Of a stretch of 64,000 nt of DNA, positions 41,121-58,373 are shown one piece after another; position 1 is the stretch's first letter, and the number at the start of each line of letters is the position of its first letter. Source of the stretch: Whitmania pigra (lineage: Eukaryota; Annelida; Clitellata; Hirudinida; Haemopidae). The stretch is taken from positions 1,206,501 to 1,270,500 of the forward strand of contig JAJTWR010000365.1 of assembly GCA_021613335.1 (NCBI GenBank). The letters are read 5' to 3'. The notes beneath the pieces were generated by a model, which was given only the letters and a program-made list of their open reading frames with translations, had not been told where the DNA came from and did not search any database. Both the position numbers and the translations under genes were made by a program.

Positions 41121-42752
41121 TTAAATATTATTAATAAAATAAATTGGAATTAATATTAAAATAAATTGAAATAAGTAACCTCCAAGATAGGCTATGGCTC
41201 GAGGCTCATCGAAGGTGAAATTCAGTGGAACCGATGTTAAACCAGATCTTCGAACAATCTGAATGCTTATTTTAAATTATACAAATTTCATTTTTTGCAA
41301 CCTTCACATTTATTGAAACATTTTTCATGAAATTCAATTCAAAATAACCAAATAATCATCGAAAATAATATCTGAAGTGACTTTCAAATTGTTTCATGGT
41401 AATTACTTGCCGCCAGTAAACATAATGTAAACATTTGTTGGAGATACAGCAAGATCACCGATTATAAAGGATGCGGTATGAAATACTTCCAAATTTATCG
41501 TTTTAGAATCATCAAGTTTCCCTTTCAACAAAACATTTCCATCAATGGCAAACACTTCGCTGCCTAAATAAAAAAAACACATGACATGACATAAAAAAAT
41601 AAAGAACATTTAATTCTATCAGAATTAACCCACTGTCGAAATCGATTTCAAACTTCTGAATTTTCTTATTCACTGACTTTCCAATTTCAACATTATTAGT
41701 AATATTCAGGATTCTTAGAAAGTGGGTGCTGTTCTGAGGACAGTCCCGGTAAAATAAGAGGCTACATAAATCACGTTGTTTAACTTAGATTAAATTTTTC
41801 CGATAAATACAAATTTAATTAAACGTTAACCAATTTTTATAAATTACTCACTGCCTTTTGTAATCTATTTGAAGATTTGAATGAGGGCAATTGGTCTGCG
41901 AAACCCTTTTCGTGGAATTGTCATTGGAGTTGTAGAGGACTATATATTGAGACTTGAGCAATGCGTAGAAAGTGACATTGTTGAAGCCTGGAGCAACGTA
42001 ACAAACGCCAATCGAACCTGGTTGATTACAAAATGGTTGAATTTTATTGGTTGAATGATTGTTGTCAAAAAACTCAACACCGTAAACTAACTATTTAAAG
42101 GCAGTTGAGATGCAAATGTACTTTCACTTTTAATCATATAACCGACAGCGCCGCTATTACAACCTCCGAAAACCGCAGTGAAACTGTTCTGGAAACTTCT
42201 GACGGTCAAGAAATCAACGAAACCACTAATTCTTTGTGAATTGTGCTCGTATTTCGTGCTGTTCGACAAGTCATCGACGTAAAACTGGTGAATGTACTTG
42301 TTATCAAAAACCAAGAGACTGTTCTTCAAAAGATTATCTGGGTTATGCAAGAGCAAAATCGACATAAAATTAAAACTATTATACTTTTAATTGACACTGA
42401 AAGTTTAACTTATGTTTTTGCTATATTTTGTGTTTATAAATTAAGTACAATTTCTTAATTACTACTTTTGTCTATTCTTCAGTTTATTTGAATTTACATA
42501 ATTTAACACTTAAAAAAAAACTTGAATTTTAGTTTATTTTTTCTGTTAATAAATCTCAATTATTAGGTAAAATATTATATCTATTTCAATAATTAAACAA
42601 TGCTTAGTTATTGTTACTTGATTCGAATATACAGCAATGTTCTTCAAAAACGTTTCAAATGAAAAACAAAACAACTGTTAAATACCTTTTCCTAGGACGG
42701 GTGCAACTAACAAGAAAACTGGAATAACGTAATAAGAGACTGCTCGGAACAT
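41121..42752 (-). CDS. Propeller-like secreted family, divergent member (296 aa)
   Basis: Exons (minus): 42686-42752, 42092-42337, 41852-42017, 41634-41761, 41407-41563 (157 nt), 41121-41247. The total is 891 nt in phase. Signal peptide: MFRAVSYYVIPVFLLVAPVLG. The body follows the family: IGVCYVAPGF, then NCPHSNLQ, FYRDCPQN, GDLAVSPTNVYIMF and FDEPRAIAYLGG. The last exon is read through, where other members have a donor, to a hydrophobic end (YLFQFILILIPIYFINNI). A tail of the same kind is thus made without a separate exon. The acceptor of the last exon is uncertain: the stronger CAG at 41259-41261 would shift the frame to an early stop, whereas the AAG at 41248 keeps it open. If the first is used, the gene is truncated. 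Protein identity to the other members is low. Confidence 0.65.
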
Positions 42753-44618
42753 TTCCAAATAATTAATAATATATTAATACTAAAATGCCTTTTATAGGTT
42801 AGCAGCCGGTCTACAATTTAATTTACAAAATTTTATGAACTTTAAATATTGTAAAATACTATATTCGTAGATGTTCAATAAGTATTAATGACTTAGAAAT
42901 ATTAGAAACCGATTCTGGACGACAAAATGTGAAAGCTCGAAGTTTTCAGTTTGTTTTGAGCAGACGTGGCGAGGCTAATAATAAACGAGTGACTAAGAAA
43001 TCAATTTTCCTTGCAGCAGAATATTTTGACATCTGCATACGAAACAAATGATCTATTCTTCTGTTGTTATTTCAACGTCTACAAACTTCCGCACAATGGA
43101 CTGCTAATTGTGTGTCGTGTGTTTTTTGTTCCTTCTTTAGCCTTAATTAATTAATTAAGACTTAATTTTAAAGACTAAAAGAGTGTCGTACTATTTTAAT
43201 GATTGACAGTTAAATATTAACGTTTGTTATTAATAATAAGAAATGTAATTTACAACGAAGCGTTAGATATAAGCACTTTGGTTATACTAATGGTAACTGC
43301 TAATGATAACTAATGGTAATATTACCTTTCCGCTTTTTCTGAAGTCGTCTGTAAGAAATTGAAATAAAAAACAAGTTAGACAAAATGTGAGCGCAATTTG
43401 TTCAAAATTTCAGCCTTTCAGAATTAAAATTAGAATTGCGATATTTGTTAAAAAATGTCAAGTTTAGCATCATTATTACTATTTGTACATGAATGTGTGT
43501 TCATATACAGCTGTTTGCTTAGATTGTTACAATTATTTATTTTTATAATTGCAATTTGCCATTAGTAACGATCATTACTTTAAACTACGTTGTAGCTGTA
43601 ATATAATTACTAATTTGTTCTAAACATGCTGGATTTATACCTTAAATGTCATTAACATGCATAAGTCTTTATTAACCCGTGTCTCTTTTGTTTGATTTGT
43701 TTTGTTCATTTTGATGATTAATAAAATTGCTCAAAAAAAAAGTTATTAACAATAAGGAGGAGTATTAATAATTTGTTTTTTGTAATAAATCATTCCTATA
43801 GTTTTTTGAACTTAAAATAATTGTCTAATTAAATCATTCGTGATGCCTTTGGCTGGAACAGTAGTAGATTTATCGGGCACGTCACTGTCATCAGCAGATT
43901 TTTAAACATCAATTAAGCAACAAAAAGCTTCAGGATTTAGATAGGCAATAAATTAATTAGCTTATGAATAATGCTGCCCAATTATAAGTAAATTATTTAT
44001 CTATTATTTATTATTATCTGCTACATTATAAATAAATAAGCTCAATAGAGAAGTGTAATCAGTTTTAACGTTTGCCTTATCGTCTTAAACATCATTTAAG
44101 GAGTTTATAATGAATTGCTGACATTCCAATTGACAAAGTCATAAATTAAATTGTTTTAGAGCAACTATAAATTTAATATTATTAATTAATAATTAATTTG
44201 CGTTTTAAAACGACTTAGAATAGGAATAAATTTATTATAATTAATTAACTTAAATAAAAAAACTCATACTGTATAATACGTAAATGTCAAAACAGAACTG
44301 CTTTAAAATGAAAATCTACTTATTCCAATTAGTTTTTTTTAATATAAGATTGTCCATGTTTCAATTTTTTCCAAACTTAAAGTGACTTTTTTTTATGATA
44401 ATTCATATTGCAATGATTTTTAAAAATATTTATTATTTGACTTTAAATGCAACTTTATTGGCCATTTTCAGATCTTTATTATTTTTTTTTGTGTTTTTAG
44501 CAATAATGACAAATGACAAATTGCAAAAACAAAAAAATTAATTTAACAGCATGCATCAATATCTTCGTTAAATGCATTTCTATCTGCTAATGCATTGCGA
44601 ATGTCATCATTTTCTTCT
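42753..44618. other. Intergenic, AT-rich
   Basis: Between two minus-strand members of the propeller-like family. Nothing coding recognised. Confidence 0.4.
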
Positions 44619-47600
44619 TTACAAATTCCAAAGCTCCAGATTAACGAGGATTATAACAAAGTAAAACGCTAAATGAAGTTTGGGACTCATTGAACTCGAA
44701 AAACCTTTATCACCAGAAGCTGCATCATCTGGAAATAAGTTGAGTAAAAATTGACGTAATTTGAGGTATAACAATTGTTCCAATAAATAAAATCACTCAT
44801 TTATTTGAGTTTGATTGATTCAAACAAACAAGCTGTTATTTACAAAGCAAAAGCTTTGAAATAAATTCGGATAGACTCAAAGGGCAACCTTAAGGAAGCT
44901 ATCAGGCTGACCTTATACTTGAATTGTATTATATGTAATTGAATTAGATCTTTAATAGATAAAGGTTTAGAGTAGTAAAGTCAAGGGCAGGGGTGTCCAA
45001 CCTTTTTGAGCGGAGGGCCAAGTATACAACTTTTAGACTAGTAGCGGGCCGAATTAGTAATTTCACAACCAAAAAACAATAAAACACAAAATACCTCTTT
45101 TTGCTACATTTAAGCTAAAAGAGTTTTATAAGTTTATGATTATGATCAGTTTAACGCGCAATCTGGCACTGCTTGTTTTTTTTTTTGAACAAGTTGTCTA
45201 TATCTGCTCCATCAGTAGAAGTCGCGATGCGCATGATGCTGACAAATGATCGTCTGCAAGCTTCGATTTCGTGTTTTTCATTCTAGAAAACAGTTGTTTT
45301 CAATAGTAGGTGCTTCCGAACAGAGTAGTGCCATCCTGTTGAGAGATTGGTATACTTGTCTGCGGATATATTGTAGCTGTAAAAGTTTAGCAGATCATGC
45401 TCGGTAAAAGAGGTTTTCAAGTCAATGTCATTCTGAATGAATGAGTTCAATGAGTTCCAGCTGATATTTGTCAGCAGTTTACGTCGAAATCATCAGCAAG
45501 TTTGGTAATTATTTTAGAGTACTTCTCACGTTGTACTGTGTAAGTAGACCTCGACGAAAGGACTGGGCAATGTACAACCTTCTTCAGAACCAGCTGTGAT
45601 TGAATTAGCTTCAACTTCTGAATGAACGAAACTACATGTTCATACAACTTGTGAACCAGCTGGTCCCTGCCTTGAAGTCTGACGTTCAACTCGGCCTTGA
45701 ATTTTGTTATGTCGACTAGAAACGCCAAGTCGTTCACCCAAGGGTCATCATCCAGAAAACATACATCTTTTCTTTTGTTTGAATGAATGTCTTTATTTCA
45801 TCACATAGACTCCAGAATCTGAATAACGTCGATGACTTGCTAAGCCAGCGAACTTGGCAGAAGTAAACCACATGTGAGCCCACATCCTTCGGAAAGGATT
45901 TAAATTCCCTGTGCCAAGATTACAATGTTTACATTTAATGTTTATAGCGCGCTTAATTTAGTAGCACAAGGATGTGTACATGGATATATACAAGCAAAAA
46001 AAGAACAAATCAAAAACTAGAAATATTAAACAAATAATTTAAAATTATTTTGTTTTTATTTAAATATAAAAATTTTTACAAAATCAGAGAAGCTTCGCGG
46101 GCCAAATAGAAACTTATGGTTGCGGGTTGGACAATCCTGGTCTATGGCCATAATATTATCAATAATTAAACTTGGTTTCCAATTTGGCTTAGAGGGCTTT
46201 TTTATGCTGATCATAATGTAATACTGAATTGAGAATCATTTTAGAGTGGACTTAGAAGTTTGAAATATTACTATATTCATGTAAGGCATGCCAGTTGGCC
46301 CAGAGCGTTGAAAAAAACGGTGAAAGCAACAGTCGTTACGTGTCGTATTCGCAGCCCAGCTCTCACCACCAGAGAACGCCATCGGGTAGGGGTGCTTCAT
46401 AAATGGTTGATTAAGAAGTGCCTATCTGGACACTCAAAAGATCGGCTAAATACAAAAAAAAGTGAGAAGGAATATTGTAGTCATTGCTAGATATAAAAAA
46501 AGCCAGAGAATGTTTTAGGGAAAGCATTGAAGTCATATGAAAACATGAAAAGAGCGGTTTGTACATTACGAATTTGTGATATATTTAACAGACTAATAGT
46601 GAATGCAGAGAAAAAGTGGATGACAAAGGTTGTAACAAGACAATTATTCGTTTAATCCGCTTTTTCAAGTCAGTAGATGTAAATTATTTGATGTAGGTAA
46701 ATGCTCATATAATATTGCAGTTAGATTGGGATAGGTAAAAGAAAAATATAATTGAAGACTTTTGAATATTCTTGTTTTTTTTTAATCGTCGTTATTTACT
46801 AATAGTCATTTGATATTTTTTTATTGCTGCATAACTTTCTTCATATCATTTACATTTAACTGATTATTAATTACCGACACTTTTCAAAGTTAATATTTTA
46901 CCAACAATGGACGTAGGCAATGACTGCCGGATTGTTGAATGTAATTGACTTGAAAACCTTCTCCGGTGCATCATCACCTGATCTTTTGACTTTCATGAAG
47001 CTTTGAATATGATATGAAAAGATAAAACCATTGTACATATGCTAGACTGGTCTAAAAAGTGTTTTTATTTGAATTCAATCAGCTTTTTTGTTCCTCTTAA
47101 GGAATAAATTTCTGCATTTCAGATTATTTGCTTATAATGGATTGATTAAAGGCATTCATAAAAGCAACCGAACATTCTTTGCGGATATGTGCATCTTTTC
47201 CAAGACTGTTGACAACGCTGAGTCTAAGTGACTGCGTAATGAAATCGAATTTTTATCTCCAAGTTCATTTTCTCCAACTGAGCACATTATTTTCTCGATG
47301 CTCCAAGTATCACGAGCGTTTTCTATTTTAAGCAATATTTTTCGAAACTCACACTTCCCTACACATATAAAAATTTATTTACGGCATGTGCCACCCAGGC
47401 AACATGGAGAGGGTTAGTGTCACAACAAAACTTCATCATGATGCTTGCACCATCAATGACTGAAATTACAACATCTTCATCCAAAATCTTGCAATATAAC
47501 TTTGTACACATATATCAACAAATTGATAAAACACTACGCTAGAGAAATAAAAAATTAGCAACAGAACAAGGTTTACGCTTAAATTTATCTAACCAGTATG

Positions 47601-50281
47601 GCTTCCGAGACGACCTTCTGGATGTGGTTGTGTCGCCAAGTGACATGATCTTGCGCCAAAACATGTCTGTGTCCAGACAGCACATGACTTACTGTCTGCC
47701 TAACCTCAGAGTATACACACGGGGCCATGTGACGTGGCCCTTTTTGCCACACCTCACCTTTTTAGATTGTCACGATTACACAGTTCAACGTAGACTGACC
47801 GGATGACGAATTCTGAGTGACGACATACCCAAGATCTCGTACCATTTTTTATTTATGATTATGATTTTTGTAAAAGATTTTTTGTAAGACTTCGTATGGT
47901 CCAATGCCCTGGCTGAGGCTTGTTGCTCCGCTTCTGCAATTTTTTAATTTTCGATCTTTCCCCTTCTTTCTTCGACAACTAACAAGGCTCTGATTGATGA
48001 GCCTCAGATCATCATAACAAATGTTTGTAGTCAATAATATGACATCACATAGGAAAGATATCAATCGATTGCATCCAGACCCTCTTTGGTTGTTTTCCTC
48101 GTGGTTCTTTTCTGACAACTATTCCTAATAGACTTTTCCAAAACTTTTCATGAGCTCTTCTAGCACCGTTGAGATTTTCTGCCCAGCAAAAGATACGCCT
48201 CTGCATGATCCTCCTGTGAGAGGCTTCTGGATTTTGCTTGAAATACGTCCGGCACCAACAGCTCATTCTTTACGGCTATTTATTTATTATTTGTACCACT
48301 AACACAACTCTGTACAAAGCGAAAAAAAAAACAAGCTCCGAATGCTCCTGCAACCACCTCATCTGGGCTATACGACATATCCGCCCACTCCTCTCGGTCG
48401 ACATGACTGCTGCTCTCGCACGCAGCCTGGTCCTCTCCCGCCTTGACTACTGCAACTCCCTCCTTTATGGCGCTTCAGCCTCTCTTATCCTCTCCCTTCC
48501 GCGCATTCAAAACAAGTTAGCTAAACTTGTTCTCCTTGATCCTAATTTTAACAGCTCCGAGGCCCTGACGCAACTGCACTGGCTATCCATACATCATTGC
48601 ATCATTTACAAAATGTCTTTGCTCACCTAGCGTACCTTAATCACAACCAATCCCCCTTATCTCTATCATCTCATTCGCCACCTTCACATCCCCGATCGCA
48701 TCCGCTCATCTTCTATAATTCATCTTCACCAACCGGTTTATAAATCATCCATAGTCAACCGAGACTTCTCTTATGCCTCGTCCGCCGTCTGGAACAGTCT
48801 GCCCCCATCATCCGGTCACAGCCCACGCTCCAGCTCTTCAAACGCCAGCTGAAGACCTACCTCTTCAAATCATCCCTTGAAGAACCAAGGCGTCTCTGAC
48901 GCTACGCTTAAGGCGCCATAGCCTTCCCTTCGAGAATGTTAAGAGTCCGAAACGAGGGTACTCCTCTTATAATACCTTATGGGAATGCTATTTTGGAGTT
49001 TCTAATTTCTAATATGCTCATTTAAACATGCAAAAATCAAAAAAATCAGTGTTCATCAGCTACGATGCTGGAAAGCAACGCAAGCAGCAAATACCACCAA
49101 AAGCTAATAGAAGAAAAAAAAGTTTAGTATATACTGCAAATGGCAGGTCATGATTAAAACATTAAATATTAATATTTTCATAAAGAATTGATCAATTTTT
49201 ATAGTTTACCTGCCATCATCCATAATAAAATATAGCTCTGTAGGAGTTAAGGTAATGTCTTTTACTTTCATCTTGACATTCCTAACATCTGCTAACGTCA
49301 ACGTTTTGGTATCAATTTTGCCTATCATTAATTTGTTTAAGTCCGAAATTGCGAATGTTTCATTAGCTAGAAATTAATGAATTAAGTTAGATTCCATTGT
49401 ACAATGAAAATAACGACATTAAATTAACTGACTTGTAAAATCAATTTCCATCTTTTTAACTTGATCGGAAAGCGTGACTATTTTCGTAATGTTATTAGCA
49501 ATATCCAATATTATTAACTGACTCGATTTTGTAGGGTTACATTTGCCTTCTAAAAAGTATAAGAATCTAAACAAAAAAAAATTATTAAAGGTCTTCGAAA
49601 TAAAAATTAAATTTTTATTTGTAGTGCTAAAGATGCAATTAAAAACACATTTTTTAAATATTTATTTTACGCTAGAAAACCGATTATTTCCAAACTTGAT
49701 ATTTACCCTTCTTTATGATCTAATACAGGATTAAAGCGGCATGTCATAGTAGAATGGCTTATTTGCGTCAGGCTGTTGTTCTCCTTATTGTAGAAAGTGA
49801 TTCTCCCATCAATCATCGTCACATAAAACGTGTTCTCCACAGAGCCAGGCGCAACACCGCAAACGCCTGTGTTACCGCCTAAGAAACAAACAAAATTTAA
49901 AAGAATTCGTAGTTAAAAGTCTCATATTCGAATAGCATTTAAATATCTACCAATAGTTGCGAGAGGTATCGAGCCAATAACAGTCCCATTAAACAAATTT
50001 GTGACATGGATATATCCAACAAATGTATTAGCGCAATGTCCATAAACGGCAACTAAACTTTTTTCGTAAGGTTTGGCATATAAGAAATGGATATTTTCTG
50101 TCATATTGTGTTTATAATCAAAGACTTTCGTCGAATTACGAGCAGTCACAATATAAGAGTTCGTTTGGTCCATAATAACGAAACTTTTTTCAAGTGCTGA
50201 ACAAACTAGAAAAGAGATTTGAATGAAAAGGATAGCTCACTATTTATTTAAATCACCTTTTCCATAATAGATTAATGTCAT
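44619..50281 (-). CDS. Propeller-like secreted family, long gene with TE-filled introns (about 312 aa)
   Basis: Exons (minus): 50257-50281 (tentative), 49951-50196, 49707-49878, 49433-49566, 49210-49366 (157 nt), 46906-47000, 44619-44728. All phases match the gene at 5501 and no stop occurs. The protein has GVCGVAPGSVENTFYV, STMTCRFNP, GKCNPTKSSQL, DITLTPTELYFI, then RSGDDAPEKVFKS with NPAVIAYVH, and ends with GFSSSMSPKLHLAFYF and VIILVNLELWNL, a GPI-signal-like tail. Intron 5 holds LINE remnants and intron 6 a hAT element. The start is the weak point: the first exon is only eight codons (MTLIYYGK), and an excellent signal-peptide sequence (AILFIQISFLVCSA) sits just before exon 2, separated from it by 21 nt containing two stops. 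Confidence 0.65.
44980..46147 (-). mobile_element. hAT element (GTF2IRD2-type) with degenerate 8-bp target duplication
   Basis: Left end CAGGGGTGTCCAACC at 44988 and right end GGTTGGACAATCCTG ending 46139 are near-inverted copies. Flanks gtcaaggg (44980-44987) and gtctatgg (46140-46147) agree at 6 of 8 bases. It lies in intron 6 of the gene at 44619. Confidence 0.75.
45290..45905 (-). pseudogene. Degenerate hAT transposase, GTF2IRD2-like
   Basis: The minus strand gives VYFCQVRWLSKSSTLFRFWS, DEIKTFIQTKEK, a frame change, then NDLAFLVDITKFKAELNVRL, QGRDQLVHKLYEHV and later GWHYSV-type sequence. This order matches the hAT-derived part of GTF2IRD2-like proteins. Stops and a frameshift make it non-functional. 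Confidence 0.8.
47590..48270 (-). mobile_element. Degenerate LINE-like fragment
   Basis: On the minus strand near 47790-47600: EVRQTVSHVLSGHRHVLAQ then WRHNHIQKV, like the '...T..HiLsgC...l.q.ry..RHd.vl' region of LINEs with a restriction-like endonuclease (compare residues 40-70 of the frame at 14-679). The adjoining minus frames to 48270 (NPEASHRRIMQRRIFCWAEN) are unidentified. Confidence 0.4.
48330..49015 (+). mobile_element. LINE 3' end (CR1/L2-like)
   Basis: The plus frame reads IWAIRHIRPLLSVDMTAALA, RSLVLSRLDYCNSLLYGAS, then ALTQLHWLSIHHCIIYKM. In shifted frames it continues with SYASSAVWNSLPPSSG and KTYLFKSSLEEP, the usual C-terminus of this LINE type. A 3' tail runs to about 49015. 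It is 5'-truncated and sits in intron 5 of the gene at 44619 in opposite orientation. Same family as 17768-18252. Confidence 0.8.
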
Positions 50282-51160
50282 AATTCCAAATTTATACAAT
50301 TAACAATATATATAAATACTTAAAGTGATTAGAAATGAATCAAGAAAATATCTCTAAAATCTGACTTTGCACTTTTGATGACAGAAGCTCGAACAATGTT
50401 GCTATGCACAATTTTAAGGCAGCAAACCGCGAATATAGTTTCATTGATTTTATAGAAACCATCGTTATAAATTGTTGCTTTAACTATAAGTATTATAATA
50501 TATATTATAAACTAATAAGTACTTATAAGTACAATCGCAAACAATACATTGTCATTGGCGATTAAAGATTTAAACAAACTTAAAGTCAACGTATTTCAAC
50601 TCTGATCAATATTAGGTAACTGTGTGACGTAGTTCTAAAGATGTTATGGAAATTGAATGCGTTTACATTCGTATAAAAATTTTCTTTTTATGTAAATTTC
50701 TAACCAACACTTAAAATGGTTATTTTAGGATTCTAAGGAAATGTAAAGAATGTTTTAAAGCAGCTAATGTAATAATTTAAATTAACTTAATTAATTGACT
50801 ATAAAAATTAATAAACTAATAAACTTAAAAACTTAAAATTTAAAGACTAATAATAATTTGAATCATCTTGATTGTGATTACTGATTACTTAATATAATAA
50901 TTAATTAATACTAATAAATAATAATATTAATTTTAATTATAATGATATAATCATAATATAAGTATAATGTTAATAAATAAGTTTAATTAGATTATAAAAA
51001 TATTAATAAGTTTAGTAAGAGTAATTATTATTATTATTAAAATTATCATTATCATTATAATAATTATTATTGTTATTTATTGTATATTATTGTTGTTATT
51101 ATTATTATAATATTATAACTAGTAAAATGATACCTTAATTACGATTTAACATTATTTCAG

Positions 51161-51209
51161 TTGCCTATGATTTGTATTCAGCATTAAATCAGAAGTTGTC
51201 CCGGTTGAG
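51161..51209 (+). other. 49-nt exon-like segment, copy 1 of 3
   Basis: Bounded by atttcag and ag|gtaatc, it reads (V)AYDLYSALNQKLSRL in frame. Similar segments are at 61909-61957 (same) and 58928-58976 (three differences). Host gene unknown. Confidence 0.4.
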
Positions 51210-51720
51210 GTAATCTAATTATTCATCGGCTAGTCGGTCGATTTAGCACGTAATTAAATTAACTCTTTTAATGCCGATGGAGTTTTAAATATTAAAACGT
51301 CTTTAATTCAAGATAACATTAATTTTATAGAGGCTTAAGGAAACTAATAATGTCAATGTCACAAAACAACTTCAACTTCAAACTTCTGCAGATCCTAACA
51401 ATCAAGATTTAAGTGTACAACTGCATTTCTGAAGGCAGACTGATTCTTAGCAACTGATAAATTACAAAATATATTTTAAATTAAAATATTAAGCTTAAAA
51501 TAACATAACTCAATTTAAAAAAAAAATTACGCTAATCATGCTGAACTAAGTTTGCTAATTATCTGGAGAAAATAAGCGACGATAGAAGCTACAACTGTCT
51601 TGTGTTTGCAATCCAGTCTGCACCGCCGCGGTACGCTCTTTAGAAGCTTGGGGGACGATTTATATTGTTTCATTCGGTAAATAAAACACTAAAAATAAGT
51701 GTGCAGAGTTGCCTTGACAA

Positions 51721-52108
<388 letters not shown>

Positions 52109-52109
<1 letters not shown>

Positions 52110-53468
52110 TGTTATTTATTATAAATTATACTTAATGTAATAACTAAATTAAATGAAAGAATCTTTTGAATTTTATTTATTTGTATCCCATCCCGCGCTG
52201 CCCCAAGAAATAGGCGCGGGGAAAGATGCTTAACTTAAATGTTTGGAAGTCTTTCGTGGTCATCGAATTAAATAAATAAGCTGGTAGCATCATATTTTAC
52301 AAAAAAAACTCGAAAACATCGCTTGCAGTTGAACGCAATCCTAGAATACTGTGGCCGCTCTTTACCATTGCTAAGGACTGACACTGACAATGGACTGATG
52401 GAACGATCTTATCTTCTTCTGATTGCAATCAGAAAGTCATGTTGAGCTAAGAGTTATGAAAAAGACGTCATGAAAAGGTGATGATAACATTTCTGAACTA
52501 TGACTTAAATATTCACTGCGTCTATATTGTCTCAAGAAATTACCATTACTGTTTGATATAATTCATTGTCATATTCATGTGCACCTTAAATATTTAAATT
52601 ATGAAAGAGTCAACGCTAAACATGGACATTATGATATTATGGATGTTTTCTGAATTGATAAACAATAAAATATCCTGCAATATTTCTTGCGTTTAGTTTA
52701 TTTTAAACCTTTTGCAGGGTCTTGTCAAAAGTGTACCAGTGTTTTGCACAACGTTTTCAAAAAACGACTGCTATCTTAAATGTCAATTCGTTGTCCTTGT
52801 TTTTTGTAAATGGTTGAAAAAGTCTTGCACATAAAAAAAAGCTGGAAAATAAGAGTAAGAGAAGGAAGATGATTACATTACAATCCTATCAATTTATCAT
52901 AAAATTATGATCTATATTCAACTGTACAACTGTACCATGCAATTTGCATCTATCCCCAGCCATCCCACTAAAATTTTATTTTGTTATTCATGTTTGATTG
53001 CAAATATTAATTGTTTATTTTTAATAAAGTCTAACATTTTGGATTTTTTTCCATTTGAATAGAGAATTTATATCGAATTTTCTTCATTGGTCTTTGTCGT
53101 CATAAACCTTGTAATAATAAATTTATTTATTAATAATAAACTCTAATTCCTCGGCGGATCATTCAATGAACAGTACTTGAACGAATCAAAAATCAAGAAA
53201 CAACGCAACATAACATCAACAAAATTAAATGTCAAAAACTCTTATTAACTGAAGAGTTGAATTGTACATAAACAATGACAAAATAGTAAATGACATTAAA
53301 ACGAATTCTGAGCAAAATTACAAAGGCTTGATGTTTTGATCAATTGTTATTATTTAATATAATATACGAATTGATACAGTGTATGAATATTTACCGTAGT
53401 ATATAATTTATTAAATGTATACTTGTACTTATAGAATAACTCTTCAATTGGCTAAATTTATAATTAAC
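52109..53468. other. Intergenic, downstream of glycosyltransferase-like gene
   Basis: Contains a GC-rich hairpin (52192-52221, stem CCCGCGC/GCGCGGG) and the exon relic at 53035-53107. Otherwise AT-rich with nothing recognised. Confidence 0.45.
53035..53107 (-). pseudogene. Degenerate second copy of the glycosyltransferase last exon
   Basis: The minus strand reads VYDDKDQ, a stop, then KFDINSLFKWKK, parallel to VYNDKDQGRQSEINSILNWK in the real last exon at 53469-53567. The stop in place of Gly shows it is dead. A tandem exon duplication about 400 bp downstream. Confidence 0.7.
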
Positions 53469-57791
<4,323 letters not shown>

Positions 57792-58373
57792 TGATTCAGT
57801 ATTTAGTTTTCAGCGTTTCAATCCCGCGGAGAACAGTATTTGAAAAATATATGCTGACTTTTTAATATCTCTCTACTTTATTGATTTTGCATCTACCGAG
57901 TATAACTTTGTTCGATTTATGAGATCTGTGAACCTAAACGAAAAAGCAAATAAATTAGCAAGTAATTATTTTCAATCTCCAAACCAACTTTGAATTTAAA
58001 ATAAAATAACCATATTAAATAAAACTTTAAAAAATTAGATCCCATAAGTGTTACTAACTTAAAAGTTGAGATTGTCTTCACATGCTTTATAAATTGTCCT
58101 ACATATATTCAGCTAGAGCTAACTTTCAACGCTTTTCTCTCACTCCCTATCTCATTTTGTTTCCAAAGTTGGGCATAATTTTCGAGGTACTTCATCATTT
58201 GTCGAGAATATATTATTATAAGGACTTTCTTGATTTTTGAGTAATTAGTTCACATGTATAACATATTCTAAACTTTTTCATTCTTCAAATTCAAACTTGT
58301 AGGAGTATCCTGAACTCCAGTAAATGCATGAGTTTGTAGTGACCTGAATTGATCAGCTCCTTTTTCGCGATTT
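57792..58373. other. Upstream region of glycosyltransferase-like gene
   Basis: Presumed promoter and intergenic DNA; no motif can be called with confidence. Confidence 0.4.

Noticed and set aside
46260..46490. 76-codon plus-strand frame
   Set aside because: No homology, splice context or repeat partner that would support a gene.
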